64,000 bases of DNA from Mycobacterium sp. 852002-51163_SCH5372311 (GCF_001667115.1 NZ_LZIJ01000014.1:1-64000), one strand, 5' to 3'. Shown: positions 16,577-25,165, counted from the first letter of the stretch. Notes: generated from the sequence alone by a model not told the origin. Numbers and translations are program-made.

Positions 16577-17191
16577 TTAGGGGGCAGGCGGAAGCGTAAT
16601 CGGGGTCGGCACTCCGGGAATCGTTATCACCGACGGCAGCGGCGGCAGGTGTTTGTGTGGTTGCTTCGACGGCGCCGGCGAAGGTTGCTGCGACGGCTGC
16701 TGCGGCGGTTGCTGCGTGGGCCGGCGCGGTGGCGGCGGGGCTCCGGACGGCGGCGGTGCCGCAGGCGGGGTGGTCGTCGACTCCGACGCCGTCGTGGACT
16801 CCGACGGCGTCGTGGTGGTCGGGGTGGCCGTGCTCGACTCGGTGGTGGTCGTCGTGCTCGTCGTCGAGGTGGCGGGGGTGCCTTCGCCCCCGCCCGTCAG
16901 CTGGGTGATGCCGTACACGATCAGCGCAATCAGGACCAGAACAAGCAGAACCCACAGCGCCAGGCCCAGCCGCCTGCGGTACCACGGCGAGGGTTCGGCG
17001 TCCGGGTCGGCCGGTTCTGGCGGCTGGTACCCCTCGTATGGACCTTGCGGTTGTGGCGATTGGTACGCCTCCTGGGTCGGCGGTGGAACGTTCGGCGGGG
17101 GCGGCGGCTGCTGACCGGGCTGGAATTGGTCCCACGGCACCTTTTGGGTCGACTGCCGGTTGAAGTCATCGGGTGGGCCATAGTTTGCCAC
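16577..17191 (-). CDS. Single-pass membrane protein with Pro-rich head and Thr/Pro-rich tail
   Basis: A 204-residue protein. The head (residues 1-70) is rich in Pro, Gln and Tyr (QPGQQPPPPPNVPPP), followed by a WYRRR positive flank, one membrane helix (LGLALWVLLVLVLIALIVYG, about 74-93), a Ser/Thr run (TTSTTTTTESST) and Pro/Gln repeats ending HKHLPPLPSV. It is the first of three minus-strand neighbours of the same plan. The WYRRR/WYKR motif just before the helix is shared with the Hsp70-like neighbour. Function unknown. Confidence 0.65.
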   Translation of the reverse strand: MANYGPPDDFNRQSTQKVPWDQFQPGQQPPPPPNVPPPTQEAYQSPQPQGPYEGYQPPEPADPDAEPSPWYRRRLGLALWVLLVLVLIALIVYGITQLTGGGEGTPATSTTSTTTTTESSTATPTTTTPSESTTASESTTTPPAAPPPSGAPPPPRRPTQQPPQQPSQQPSPAPSKQPHKHLPPLPSVITIPGVPTPITLPPAP

Positions 17192-17280
17192 GGCACCGAT
17201 GTTACTGACCTCGCCTGGCGACTGCCGCTTGCTTCATCGAAGGTGGAGGGATTGTCGGTGGGGTGGACTGGCAGCTCTGA

Positions 17281-17420
17281 GTGTGAAGCGACGGCTTCGA
17301 GTGTGAAGTAACGAATTTGCGTGTGAAGCGACGGCGAGAAAATCGCGAACTTTCCGCCATGGCTTCACCGCCAACGCCCTGGTTTCACCGCCAAAGCCCT
17401 GGTTTCACCGCCAACGCCCT
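17281..17420. repeat. 20-bp-period inverted repeat array B
   Basis: Seven 20-bp units in phase: three forward units starting GTGTGAAG, a centre with AAAATCGCGAA (bridging 17338-17348), and three reverse units of the form GG(C/T)TTCACCGCCAA(A/C)GCCCT. The three reverse units are nearly identical to one another. Lies between two minus-strand genes, so it is not confined to convergent gene ends. Confidence 0.8.
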
Positions 17421-17452
17421 GAGCGGCCAGTCAACTGGCCACACCAGCTTAG

Positions 17453-17474
17453 TAATAGAGCACTCGCTCTGTTA
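17453..17474. promoter_or_regulatory. Second copy of the TetR-type operator
   Basis: A palindrome with arms TAATAGAGC and GCTCTGTTA separated by 4 bp. In the opposite orientation it matches the site at 22156-22177 at 20 of 22 positions. A TACCGT hexamer (17473-17478) overlaps its right edge on the plus strand, just as TACCAT overlaps the tetR site, so a repressed rightward promoter is likely. No clear gene follows. Confidence 0.6.
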
Positions 17475-17813
17475 CCGTGCAGACGGCGGGATGCACGCCG
17501 GTCACATCAGCCGCGTCAGTTTCTGCGTTGGGTGGGCCCCGTGGGCCGGCTCAATCGACGTGATGAGCGCCCCATCCGTCACATCAACCCCACCAGTCGG
17601 GGGAACGCTCGCATGAGCCGGCTCAGAGATGTGATAGCGCCGACGTTAGCGCTTTCCGAACGACTGGTGCCAGCCGCGCCGGGTGCCGAAGTGACGCCTG
17701 TGACTACAGGGGGTAACAGCTCAGAGGGGCCGGTGCTCGACAATTTGAGGTACCCGCGAAATCAGCATCCCGATGTTGTCCGCTTTGGTACCCGAAGTGG
17801 CCGCCACAGGAGC
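17475..17813 (+). other. Region after the second operator with two short coupled ORFs, possible gene remnant
   Basis: The 622-bp gap between 17191 and 17814 holds array B, the operator, and then this stretch. An ATG at 17491 opens a 41-residue frame ending at 17616, and a second frame starts at ATG 17613 with an ATGA overlap (MSRLRDVIAPTLALSERLVP). The second frame runs on to 18350, but beyond 17813 it is antisense to lpqJ. The overlap and the promoter-like context suggest a truncated or decayed transcription unit. I recognise no family and no function is claimed. Confidence 0.3.
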
Positions 17814-18386
17814 CTAGAAGGTATCCACCTTCTGAATGCTGACGAACATGCCGTGGCGGGTGTTGTTGTTCGTGAAACGGGTGCCCTCAGCGGTGGCATC
17901 GATTGTCCAGCCCTGGGCGTCGTAGGTCTTGTAGTCGATGGTGACGGCCGGGATGGCCCCGAGGTTGCCCAGGACCCACTGCACGGAGCCGTTGGCGTTG
18001 ATGTTGACCCCATTGGCGTGCTCGCCGTCCTGCACCGGCGAGTTGGTGAACGCGGCTTCACACCCGACGCTGTTGGCATTGATCTGGCAGCGCGTCAGAC
18101 CGGATTTGGTCTCGATGAAGACGTAGCCATTCTGGTCGGGCTTCAGCGGGATGGTGCCGGCCGGCGGGTTGGGACTGCTCGGTGCCGGCGGCGGGAGTGG
18201 GGCAGCGGTCGGCATCGCTGTGGCGGTCTCCCGCGGCGTGGGGAAGGACGGTTCGGTTGGCCCCGTGCCCGGCACCGCGACCGGCTTGCCCTCGATGAGG
18301 GTGCTGCAGCCGGCAACGAGAGCACTACCCGTCAACAGCAGCGACCCTAAAGCCGCGCCGCACCGTGCTTTTCGCGATAAGGGCAC
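17814..18386 (-). CDS. lpqJ: Lipoprotein LpqJ
   Basis: A 190-residue lipoprotein with GTG start at 18386 behind AGGAGT. The signal peptide ends in the lipobox LVAGC (Cys about residue 27). A Pro/Thr linker (about residues 35-75) leads to a ~115-residue C-terminal domain with two cysteines (TRCQIN and VGCEAA) probably forming a disulphide. It matches Rv0344c in length and pattern. It would be anchored to the outer face of the plasma membrane. Function unknown. Confidence 0.82.
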   Translation of the reverse strand: MPLSRKARCGAALGSLLLTGSALVAGCSTLIEGKPVAVPGTGPTEPSFPTPRETATAMPTAAPLPPPAPSSPNPPAGTIPLKPDQNGYVFIETKSGLTRCQINANSVGCEAAFTNSPVQDGEHANGVNINANGSVQWVLGNLGAIPAVTIDYKTYDAQGWTIDATAEGTRFTNNNTRHGMFVSIQKVDTF

Positions 18387-18542
18387 GCGCTACTCCTGGG
18401 AAATCAGAGATATCGGAGTCAGATTACGGCCGAGGCAAGGCGAGTTACAGCTGCGACGCGCCTTTGAAACCGCCCCGATCGCAAAGCGTTACCGCGGCCG
18501 GCAATTCCGGCTGCAGCAACGGGTAACGGCAATAATGACGCG

Positions 18543-19595
18543 GTGGAGCATGAGCCGGACGGGCAGGCGCTGCGGCGCGGCGAGATTCGCAACCTGGGAC
18601 CGATCGCCGGGACCGGTGCGCGCAAGGGGATACCGGGCATCGGCGCCGCGGACTTGGGCGAGATCATTCAGCTACCCGACGGGTCGTATGTGGCCGTATT
18701 CGGCGACGCGTTCGGCGGTAGCAAAGTAGGCAGCCACCCGCACTACCCGTCGGTCGCGGTGCCGGTGACATTCGACGACGCGGGCCGCCCGCATTTCGGT
18801 GCGCCCCTGACCGGACCCAGGGGAAGCCCGAATCCGTTGTTCATCCCGCCCCGCCGGGCGCGCGGCATGAACACCTTGCCGGCGGGCAGCTTCCAGGTCG
18901 ACGGCAAGACCTACATGTTGGTGGTCGGTACCAACCAGCTGCGCCCCGAGGGGGGTTCGTGGCTGGTGGAGGTCACGGATGATCCGTCGAGGGGCTGGAA
19001 GCCGGTCGCCCGCTCGTGGCGCCCCGCCGGCTATGCAAAGGGCGGGCAGTCCCAGATCAGTGGCTACCAAAGCGAGGACGGCAACGTGTATATCGTCGCC
19101 GACGCTTTCGACCGCACCCGAAAAGTAACCCTCTACCGGGCCGACCCCCACACGTGCACCGATCGCTCCGCCTGGCGGCCCTTCGTCCGGCTGCGCGACG
19201 GCAGCACCGGCTGGGGCAAGCCCCGACAACAAGCCGTCCCGATCAGTGACACCAACTTCGGCGAACTCAGCTTCCGCGAAGTCGACGGCGCCGCAGTGCT
19301 TTCCGGATTCAACGTCAGAAACGGGCCCGATGGCGCGGTGGAGATCTGGGTATCCGAGCGCCCCACCGAAATATTCAGCGCCGGCGTCATGACGGTTGTG
19401 ATGCAGCAGAGTGACCCGGATGCGGCCAACTTCGTGCCGCAGAACTACGGCGGCTATATCGTTCCCGGTTCGACCCTGAGGTATCTGAATATCTTTGCCA
19501 GCCAATGGAATACGCTATGTGACCCGCAGGGGGTGCCGATCGGGGCACCGTACAACACCCAACAGGTCATCGCCAACGTGGTTCGCCGAGGCTAG
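18543..19595 (+). CDS. DUF4185 domain protein
   Basis: A 350-residue protein, GTG start 18543. Repeating beta-strand signatures are typical of a five-bladed propeller-like fold: GEIIQLPDGSYVAVFGDAFGG, SGYQSEDGNVYIVADAF and YGGYIVPGSTL, with the last block near residue 312. These are the elements I associate with DUF4185, a family of possible glycan-binding or hydrolytic proteins common in mycobacteria. No signal peptide is seen in this start choice. The 3' end overlaps the convergent SRPBCC gene by 4 bp. Confidence 0.75.
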   Translation: MEHEPDGQALRRGEIRNLGPIAGTGARKGIPGIGAADLGEIIQLPDGSYVAVFGDAFGGSKVGSHPHYPSVAVPVTFDDAGRPHFGAPLTGPRGSPNPLFIPPRRARGMNTLPAGSFQVDGKTYMLVVGTNQLRPEGGSWLVEVTDDPSRGWKPVARSWRPAGYAKGGQSQISGYQSEDGNVYIVADAFDRTRKVTLYRADPHTCTDRSAWRPFVRLRDGSTGWGKPRQQAVPISDTNFGELSFREVDGAAVLSGFNVRNGPDGAVEIWVSERPTEIFSAGVMTVVMQQSDPDAANFVPQNYGGYIVPGSTLRYLNIFASQWNTLCDPQGVPIGAPYNTQQVIANVVRRG

Positions 19596-20026
19596 TCCCC
19601 GAATTCGAGATGGTGCCGGACTTCCTCGGCGATGGCCTCCAGATTGCGGGCGACCAGGCCACGCCCGATCATCTCGCTGATCCACGCGATGCCATATCCG
19701 GTGACGGAAAACGCCAAAGTCATTGTGAGACGGCTGCCTTCACCATCGGGTTCGACGAATGCGTCGAATGAGTGCCGCGTTCCTCTTACGGATTGCCAGT
19801 GCAGCCGATTGCCGTCGGGCGGTGTGACGAGCACCCGCCCGCCCAAATGCACTGTGCCGCTGTCCAGATAGACATCCCACAGTTCGCCGTCGTCACGGGA
19901 CTCGACGAACCGGCACCGGCTGAGCGTGGACGTCTTGGAAAGCAATTTGTGGGGATCGGTGACGAAGGCGCTGATTTCGTCGACAGGGCGGCGGACGTGC
20001 CGGGAAACGGTCACCTTCTGGGTCAT
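19592..20026 (-). CDS. SRPBCC family protein
   Basis: A 144-residue START/Bet v1-like protein. It begins VTVSRHVRRPVDEISAFVTD, the usual first strand and helix, followed by five more strands and a long C-terminal helix (VARNLEAIAEEVRHHLEF). Such folds bind hydrophobic ligands or act as cyclases. It is the last gene of a minus-strand operon with an acyltransferase, an enoyl-CoA hydratase and TetR, which points to lipid or acyl-CoA chemistry. It starts 1 bp from the acyltransferase stop. Confidence 0.75.
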   Translation of the reverse strand: MTQKVTVSRHVRRPVDEISAFVTDPHKLLSKTSTLSRCRFVESRDDGELWDVYLDSGTVHLGGRVLVTPPDGNRLHWQSVRGTRHSFDAFVEPDGEGSRLTMTLAFSVTGYGIAWISEMIGRGLVARNLEAIAEEVRHHLEFGD

Positions 20027-20027
20027 G

Positions 20028-20837
20028 TCATCGGACCATCGGGACGACGGTTCTGCTGGCCAGCTTGGAAAGTCCGACCTGCATCAGGCTGGTGACATAG
20101 TCGTACGCGTGGTCCCAGTCCGGTTTCTCGCCGAACCTGTCGCGCAGATCGATCGGGTCGAGCACCTGCATGCGGATCTTGGCCGGAAGCGGCAGGTGTG
20201 GCAGCGGTAGCGGGGACAGCCCCCAAGGAATGCTGAGCGTCATCGGCATACTCTTCACCCGGGCGAGTTTGTCCAGCCGCAGCAGCTTGGCGGTGCGCCG
20301 GCCGTCGTTGAGGATGACCAACGTGTCGTGACCGCCGGTGGCAACCACCGGCACGATCTTGACGTTGCATCGGTGGGCCAGGCGCAGAAAGCCCTTACGG
20401 CCGGAGAAGACGATCTTGTTCCGGTCGCGCCACGGCCGCAGCGCCTCGACATCGCCGCCGGGATAGACGAGCGCGGACGCACCGGTTTCGAAGATGCGCT
20501 CGGCGAAGGAGTTGGCGGCCGGCACCACGCCGAGTTTGCGTGTCCATCCGCCGACAATCGGTGCGGCCGTGACGGTGTCGTGCGCCAGTCCGTACAGCGG
20601 GCGGCCCTCGACCGTGAAGAAGGTGTTGTAGGCGAGCAGGAAGATGAAAGTGTCCGGCGTCGAGCCGCCACCGCTGTGGTTACCGACGAACAGCACCGGC
20701 TCGTCGGGAACGTTTTCAAACCCGTTCACCTCGGCCCGGAACCACACCGTCGAGGCCAGCCACAACGGCGGCAGGACGGCCCGGATGAACTCGGGATCGC
20801 GGTGGCGAAGTTCTTCGGGTATCGATGCGCCGCTCAT
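20028..20837 (-). CDS. Lysophospholipid acyltransferase-family protein
   Basis: A 269-residue PlsC-like protein. The acyltransferase block I is VLFVGNHSGGGSTPDT (about residues 48-63). This differs from the usual NHxxxxD in its spacing, His then Gly/Ser run and Asp at +8. Block III lies in ASALVYPGGDVEALRP (about 120-135), and a later PVVATGGHDT block is present. It is probably membrane-associated and transfers an acyl chain to a glycerol or other lipid acceptor. It shares a minus-strand operon with TetR and enoyl-CoA hydratase. Confidence 0.78.
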   Translation of the reverse strand: MSGASIPEELRHRDPEFIRAVLPPLWLASTVWFRAEVNGFENVPDEPVLFVGNHSGGGSTPDTFIFLLAYNTFFTVEGRPLYGLAHDTVTAAPIVGGWTRKLGVVPAANSFAERIFETGASALVYPGGDVEALRPWRDRNKIVFSGRKGFLRLAHRCNVKIVPVVATGGHDTLVILNDGRRTAKLLRLDKLARVKSMPMTLSIPWGLSPLPLPHLPLPAKIRMQVLDPIDLRDRFGEKPDWDHAYDYVTSLMQVGLSKLASRTVVPMVR

Positions 20838-20873
20838 CTGGAGGAGATTAACCGCTATCGCGCGTGGAGAACC

Positions 20874-21539
20874 TCAATCCGCCGCGTCCGCGGTAAGCGT
20901 AGCCACCGCGGACGCGAACATGGTCTGTTTGATGGCGCCCAGCGTGCCCTGGTTCTTGCCGCCGAGTGGGCGCAGCAGGCCGACCGCCTTGTCGGTCACG
21001 GCGCCCTCGGCGGCGGCGTCGTCGACGATGCCGATGCTCGCGGCCTCCTCGCCGCCGAAGCGGCGACCGGTCGTCATCGAGGCCACGGCAGTCTGCGGAG
21101 CCAGTTTGGCCTGGATCAGCGCCGCCATGCCGGGCGTGAACGGGATGTTGATGTCGACTTCGGGGAAGCAGAAGTATCCGCGGTCGCCTCGCATGACCCG
21201 GAAATCGTGCGCCAGGGCCAGCATCGCCCCGGCGCCGAAGGCGTGGCCGACGACGGCTGCCGCGGTGGGGATGGGCAGCGTCAGCACCCGGGCCAGTAGT
21301 CCCTGGACCCGCCCGACGTACCACTGTGTCTGGTCGGCGTGCGCGGTGAGCCAGTCCAGATCGAGCCCGTTGGTGTAGAACTTGCCGGTGGCCGTCGTCA
21401 CCAGGCCATCTGCGCCGCTGGCCACGACCTCGTCGAGCCGGGTGTTGATGTCGTCGAGAAAGTCGGGGGAGAAGCGGTTTTCGTCGTCGCCGAGGTTCAG
21501 GATGGCGATCTTCTCGTCGTAGTCGAGGGTGATGGTCAC
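20874..21539 (-). CDS. Enoyl-CoA hydratase/isomerase family protein
   Basis: A 221-residue crotonase-fold protein, shorter than the usual ~255. The first oxyanion-hole strand is GLVTTATGKFYTNGLDLDWL and the second is GHAFGAGAMLALAHDFRVM (about residues 103-121). The Glu positions of classical hydratases are replaced: the second block has Phe-Gly-Ala-Gly, and the FPEVDINIPF segment carries one Glu. The reaction may therefore be isomerisation rather than hydration. It overlaps the TetR gene by 4 bp (ATGA type), so the two are translationally coupled. Confidence 0.82.
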   Translation of the reverse strand: MTITLDYDEKIAILNLGDDENRFSPDFLDDINTRLDEVVASGADGLVTTATGKFYTNGLDLDWLTAHADQTQWYVGRVQGLLARVLTLPIPTAAAVVGHAFGAGAMLALAHDFRVMRGDRGYFCFPEVDINIPFTPGMAALIQAKLAPQTAVASMTTGRRFGGEEAASIGIVDDAAAEGAVTDKAVGLLRPLGGKNQGTLGAIKQTMFASAVATLTADAAD

Positions 21540-22144
21540 TTTGTTGTCCTTTCGGGTGGCGGGCCGACGTCGAGCACCGCCGTCACGGTGGCGCGCAGTT
21601 GTTCACGAGCTGTCTTGCTGCGCAGGCGGTCACGGCGCAACAGGATCGCCGTGGGCAGATCCACGATGCATGTGGTGATGGTGTCTACGGCTGCGGCGTC
21701 TTTGCGGTCCCAGACGCTGACCGCGAGCCGGATCATCAAACCGATCAGAGTCTTCTCGAGATCTCTTATCTCAGTGGCGATCTCGTCGGGCAAGTCTGCG
21801 TTCAGAAGTTCGTCTCGAGGCACTGTCAATAGCAGCCGACCCGAATTCGGATACTGCTCGGCGAAAACTGCCGGCGTGTCCGCGGCAGCCAGCACTGCCT
21901 GGACTCCGGTCGGTGCCGTGGCCACTGACGTAGTCTGCGCTTCCAGAAACCGGCGTCCGGCCCGCAACCACGCTCGGGCCAGCAGTCCAGTCCGCGACCC
22001 GAAGGTGTGATAGAGCGCGCCGTTGGAAACGCCGACGGCCGCACTGATCGCCCGGACGGTCACCGCAGCGGGGCCGGCGGACACAGCAAGCGCCTCGGCG
22101 GCGTCGAGGACCCGATCAGGGTCGTGGACACGCGGGCGGGGCAT
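21536..22144 (-). CDS. TetR family regulator of the enoyl-CoA hydratase/acyltransferase operon
   Basis: A 202-residue regulator. The helix-turn-helix includes VRAISAAVGVSNGALYHTFG (about residues 30-49), followed by a TetR_C ligand domain with a hydrophobic core. It is the first gene of the minus-strand operon running to 19592. A palindromic operator overlaps its own -10 box (see 22156-22177), so negative autoregulation is likely. The operon content suggests an acyl-CoA or lipid ligand; this is inference. Confidence 0.85.
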   Translation of the reverse strand: MPRPRVHDPDRVLDAAEALAVSAGPAAVTVRAISAAVGVSNGALYHTFGSRTGLLARAWLRAGRRFLEAQTTSVATAPTGVQAVLAAADTPAVFAEQYPNSGRLLLTVPRDELLNADLPDEIATEIRDLEKTLIGLMIRLAVSVWDRKDAAAVDTITTCIVDLPTAILLRRDRLRSKTAREQLRATVTAVLDVGPPPERTTK

Positions 22145-22151
22145 GCCCGAT

Positions 22152-22157
22152 ATGGTA
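22152..22157 (-). promoter_or_regulatory. Leaderless -10 box of the lipid-operon TetR gene
   Basis: Minus-strand TACCAT, 7 nt before the ATG at 22144. Its upstream edge lies inside the palindromic operator. Confidence 0.5.
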
Positions 22158-22177
22158 ACAGAGCAATTGCTCTATTA
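22156..22177. promoter_or_regulatory. TetR-type operator at the tetR promoter
   Basis: The core AGAGCAATTGCTCT (22160-22173) is a perfect 14-bp palindrome, flanked by TAAC and ATTA to give a 22-bp near-palindrome. It overlaps the -10 of the TetR gene. A near copy lies at 17453-17474. Confidence 0.7.
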
Positions 22178-22180
22178 TGT

Positions 22181-22340
22181 TGCCTGTGCTTATGGCGTCG
22201 ACTGTGCACTTATGTCGTTGCGTGTGAAGTTATGGCTTTGCGCGTGCACGTAGGGCGGCGAATTCGCGATTTCCGCGCCCTGGCTTCACTCGCAAAGCCG
22301 CCAGTTCACTCGCAAAGCCCCCACTTCACTCGCAAACGCC
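22181..22340. repeat. 20-bp-period inverted repeat array C
   Basis: Eight 20-bp units in phase: four forward units (one is CGTGTGAAGTTATGGCTTTG), a centre with GGCGAATTCGCGATTTCC, and three reverse units containing TTCACTCGCAAA. It lies in the divergent gap between the TetR gene and dnaK, which shows that these arrays are not only terminator positions. Confidence 0.8.
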
Positions 22341-22382
22341 TTGCCCCGACCGACCGGCCTCGCGGAAAAGTTCACCACCCCG

Positions 22383-22408
22383 GGAACAAGATGTCGCCGC
22401 CTGCCGTT
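22383..22408 (+). promoter_or_regulatory. Probable SigH promoter of dnaK
   Basis: GGAACA (22383-22388), 16 bp, then CGTT (22405-22408), which fits the mycobacterial SigH heat/oxidative-stress consensus GGAA(C/T)A-N16-20-(C/G)GTT. The same elements with the same spacing occur before clpB. Confidence 0.5.
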
Positions 22409-22422
22409 AGGATGATCAACAA

Positions 22423-22443
22423 GTTGAGTGAATCAGGCTCAAG
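22423..22443 (+). promoter_or_regulatory. HspR operator (HAIR) 1
   Basis: GTTGAGT-N7-GCTCAAG, differing from the HAIR consensus CTTGAGT-N7-ACTCAAG at one position in each arm. It is placed to block transcription of the dnaK operon when HspR is bound. Confidence 0.8.
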
Positions 22444-22477
22444 TCTGAGTTGACAGCCGGAGAACTCCGGTAGCAGT

Positions 22478-22498
22478 CTTGAGCGGGGTTCACTCAGC
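22478..22498 (+). promoter_or_regulatory. HspR operator (HAIR) 2
   Basis: CTTGAGC-N7-ACTCAGC, 55 bp from the first HAIR site (centre to centre) and 42 bp upstream of the dnaK ATG. Confidence 0.65.
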
Positions 22499-22539
22499 AT
22501 AGTGCAAGAAAAGAAGCTAACTACTCAGGAGGAATCACT

Positions 22540-24426
22540 ATGGCTCGTGCGGTCGGTATCGACCTCGGGACCACCAACTCCGTCGTGTCCGTGCTGGAAG
22601 GTGGCGACCCGGTCGTAGTCGCTAACTCCGAAGGCTCCCGGACCACGCCGTCCGTCGTCGCATTCGCGCGCAACGGCGAAGTGCTCGTCGGCCAGCCGGC
22701 CAAGAACCAGGCGGTGACCAACGTCGACCGCACAGTTCGATCGGTCAAGCGGCACATGGGCACCGACTGGTCCATCGAGATCGACGGTAAGAAATACACC
22801 GCGCAGGAAATCAGCGCGCGGATCTTGATGAAGCTGAAGCGCGACGCGGAGGCCTACCTCGGTGAGGACATCACCGACGCGGTCATCACCGTGCCCGCCT
22901 ACTTCAACGACGCCCAGCGTCAGGCCACCAAGGAGTCCGGCCAGATCGCCGGTCTCAACGTGCTGCGCATCGTCAACGAACCCACCGCGGCGGCACTGGC
23001 CTACGGCCTGGACAAGGGCGAGAAGGAACAGACCATTCTGGTCTTCGACCTCGGTGGCGGCACCTTCGACGTCTCGCTGCTGGAAATCGGCGAGGGCGTG
23101 GTGGAGGTTCGTGCCACCAGCGGTGACAACCACCTGGGCGGCGACGACTGGGACGACCGGATCGTCAACTGGCTGGTCGACAAGTTCAAGGGAACCAGCG
23201 GCATCGACCTGACCAAGGACAAGATGGCGATGCAGCGGCTGCGGGAAGCGGCCGAGAAGGCCAAGATCGAGCTGTCCTCGTCGGGCAGCACGTCGATCAA
23301 CCTGCCCTACATCACCGTCGACGCAGACAAGAACCCCCTGTTCCTCGACGAGCAGCTGACCCGCGCCGAGTTCCAGCGCATCACTCAGGATCTTCTGGAC
23401 CGCACCCGTCAGCCCTTCCAGCAGGTCATCAAGGACGCCGGTATCTCGGTTTCCGACATCGACCACGTGGTGCTGGTCGGCGGTTCTACCCGGATGCCCG
23501 CGGTCAGCGATTTGGTTAAGGAGATGACCGGCGGCAAGGAGCCCAACAAGGGCGTCAACCCCGACGAGGTGGTGGCCGTGGGTGCCGCACTGCAGGCGGG
23601 TGTCCTCAAGGGTGAGGTGAAAGACGTTCTGCTGCTTGACGTTACGCCGCTGAGCCTGGGTATCGAGACCAAGGGTGGCGTGATGACCAAGCTCATCGAG
23701 CGCAACACCACCATCCCGACCAAGCGGTCGGAGACCTTCACCACCGCCGACGACAACCAGCCGTCGGTGCAGATCCAGGTCTATCAGGGTGAGCGTGAGA
23801 TCGCCGCGCACAACAAGCTGCTCGGCTCCTTCGAGCTGACCGGCATCCCGCCGGCTCCGCGCGGGGTCCCGCAGATCGAGGTCACGTTCGACATCGACGC
23901 CAACGGCATCGTGCACGTCACGGCCAAGGACAAGGGCACCGGCAAGGAGAACACCATCCGGATCCAGGAAGGCTCTGGCCTGTCCAAGGAAGAGATCGAC
24001 CGGATGATCAAGGACGCCGAGGCGCACGCCGAGGAGGACCGCAAGCGGCGCGAGGAGGCTGACGTCCGCAACCAGGCCGAAACGCTGGTCTACCAGACGG
24101 AGAAGTTCGTCGCTGAACAAAGGGGTGCAGCGTCCGAGCCCGGCGGATCGAAGGTCCCCGAGGACACGCTGAACAAGGTCGATGCCGCAGTGGCAGAGGC
24201 CAAGACAGCGCTCAATGGTTCGGACATCGCCGCGATCAAGACCGCGATGGAGAAGCTGGGCCAGGAATCGCAGGCTCTGGGACAGGCGATCTACGAAGCC
24301 ACCCAGGCCGCGCAGGGCGGCCCCGCTGACGCCGCCGCGGGTGCTCAGCCCGGCGCCGGCGCCGGTGGCTCATCCGACGACGTCGTGGACGCGGAGGTGG
24401 TTGACGACGACCGGGAGTCGAAGTGA
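22540..24426 (+). CDS. dnaK: Chaperone DnaK (Hsp70)
   Basis: A 628-residue cytosolic ATP-driven folding chaperone. Phosphate-1 motif [17 protein letters not shown] (about residues 5-21), [13 protein letters not shown] (about 146-158), [17 protein letters not shown] and the linker [13 protein letters not shown] (about 364-376) are all intact, followed by the substrate-binding domain and an acidic Gly/Ala tail ending [17 protein letters not shown] 22540 follows AGGAGG at 22527-22532. First gene of the dnaK-grpE-dnaJ1-hspR operon, controlled by HspR sites and a probable SigH promoter. Confidence 0.98.
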   Translation: MARAVGIDLGTTNSVVSVLEGGDPVVVANSEGSRTTPSVVAFARNGEVLVGQPAKNQAVTNVDRTVRSVKRHMGTDWSIEIDGKKYTAQEISARILMKLKRDAEAYLGEDITDAVITVPAYFNDAQRQATKESGQIAGLNVLRIVNEPTAAALAYGLDKGEKEQTILVFDLGGGTFDVSLLEIGEGVVEVRATSGDNHLGGDDWDDRIVNWLVDKFKGTSGIDLTKDKMAMQRLREAAEKAKIELSSSGSTSINLPYITVDADKNPLFLDEQLTRAEFQRITQDLLDRTRQPFQQVIKDAGISVSDIDHVVLVGGSTRMPAVSDLVKEMTGGKEPNKGVNPDEVVAVGAALQAGVLKGEVKDVLLLDVTPLSLGIETKGGVMTKLIERNTTIPTKRSETFTTADDNQPSVQIQVYQGEREIAAHNKLLGSFELTGIPPAPRGVPQIEVTFDIDANGIVHVTAKDKGTGKENTIRIQEGSGLSKEEIDRMIKDAEAHAEEDRKRREEADVRNQAETLVYQTEKFVAEQRGAASEPGGSKVPEDTLNKVDAAVAEAKTALNGSDIAAIKTAMEKLGQESQALGQAIYEATQAAQGGPADAAAGAQPGAGAGGSSDDVVDAEVVDDDRESK

Positions 24427-25115
24427 CGGAAGGAAATCCGGAACAGGTAACGGTCACCGACAAACGGCGGATCGATCCCGAAACGGGCGAAGTTCGGCAC
24501 ACCCCTCCCGGCGATGGGCCGGGAGGGGCCCCGTCCACGGGGCCGGCGACCGCCGAGGTCTCGGCGGGGGCGGCTAATAAGGTCGCCGAACTAACCGCGG
24601 ATCTGCAGCGGGTGCAGGCCGATTTCGCCAACTACCGCAAGCGGGCCCTGCGTGACCAGCAAGCGGCGGCGGATCGTGCCAAGGCCGGCGTCGTCAGCCA
24701 ATTGCTGGGCGTGCTCGACGATCTCGACCGGGCCCGCAAGCACGGTGATCTGGAATCGGGTCCGCTGAAGTCGGTCGCAGACAAACTGACGAGTGCGCTG
24801 ACCGCGTTCGGCCTGACGGCTTTCGGCGCCGAGGGCGAAGATTTCGACCCCCTGCTGCACGAAGCCGTGCAGCACGAGGGCGACGGCGGCGAAGGGTCCA
24901 GGCCGGTGATCGGGACGGTCATGCGGCAGGGCTACAAGCTGGGTGATCAGGTCTTGCGCCACGCGCTGGTCGGTGTTGTGGACACGGTCGCCGCCGATTC
25001 GGTCGATGCCCCCGTCCCGGCCGGAGAAACGGTGGAGGCAGCCGGAGAAACCGAGCAGGCCGACACCGGCGATAACCCGGACATCGCGGGTGAGCAGGGC
25101 ACAGAATCGAAATAA
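24423..25115 (+). CDS. grpE: Nucleotide exchange factor GrpE
   Basis: A 230-residue cochaperone that releases ADP from DnaK. The disordered N-terminus (~55 residues) is followed by the long dimeric coiled coil with [15 protein letters not shown] (about residues 72-86) and the C-terminal beta wing with [22 protein letters not shown], the GrpE signature. GTG 24423 overlaps the dnaK stop by 4 bp. A further acidic tail of ~35 residues is typical of actinobacterial members. Confidence 0.96.
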   Translation: MTEGNPEQVTVTDKRRIDPETGEVRHTPPGDGPGGAPSTGPATAEVSAGAANKVAELTADLQRVQADFANYRKRALRDQQAAADRAKAGVVSQLLGVLDDLDRARKHGDLESGPLKSVADKLTSALTAFGLTAFGAEGEDFDPLLHEAVQHEGDGGEGSRPVIGTVMRQGYKLGDQVLRHALVGVVDTVAADSVDAPVPAGETVEAAGETEQADTGDNPDIAGEQGTESK

Positions 25116-25165
25116 TCGGAAAGTTAGTGACAACAATCCCAGAAGGTGAGAGGGGGTGACGCGAA

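Noticed and set aside
22525..24120. Minus-strand ORF of 531 codons
   Set aside because: Antisense shadow of dnaK caused by codon bias.
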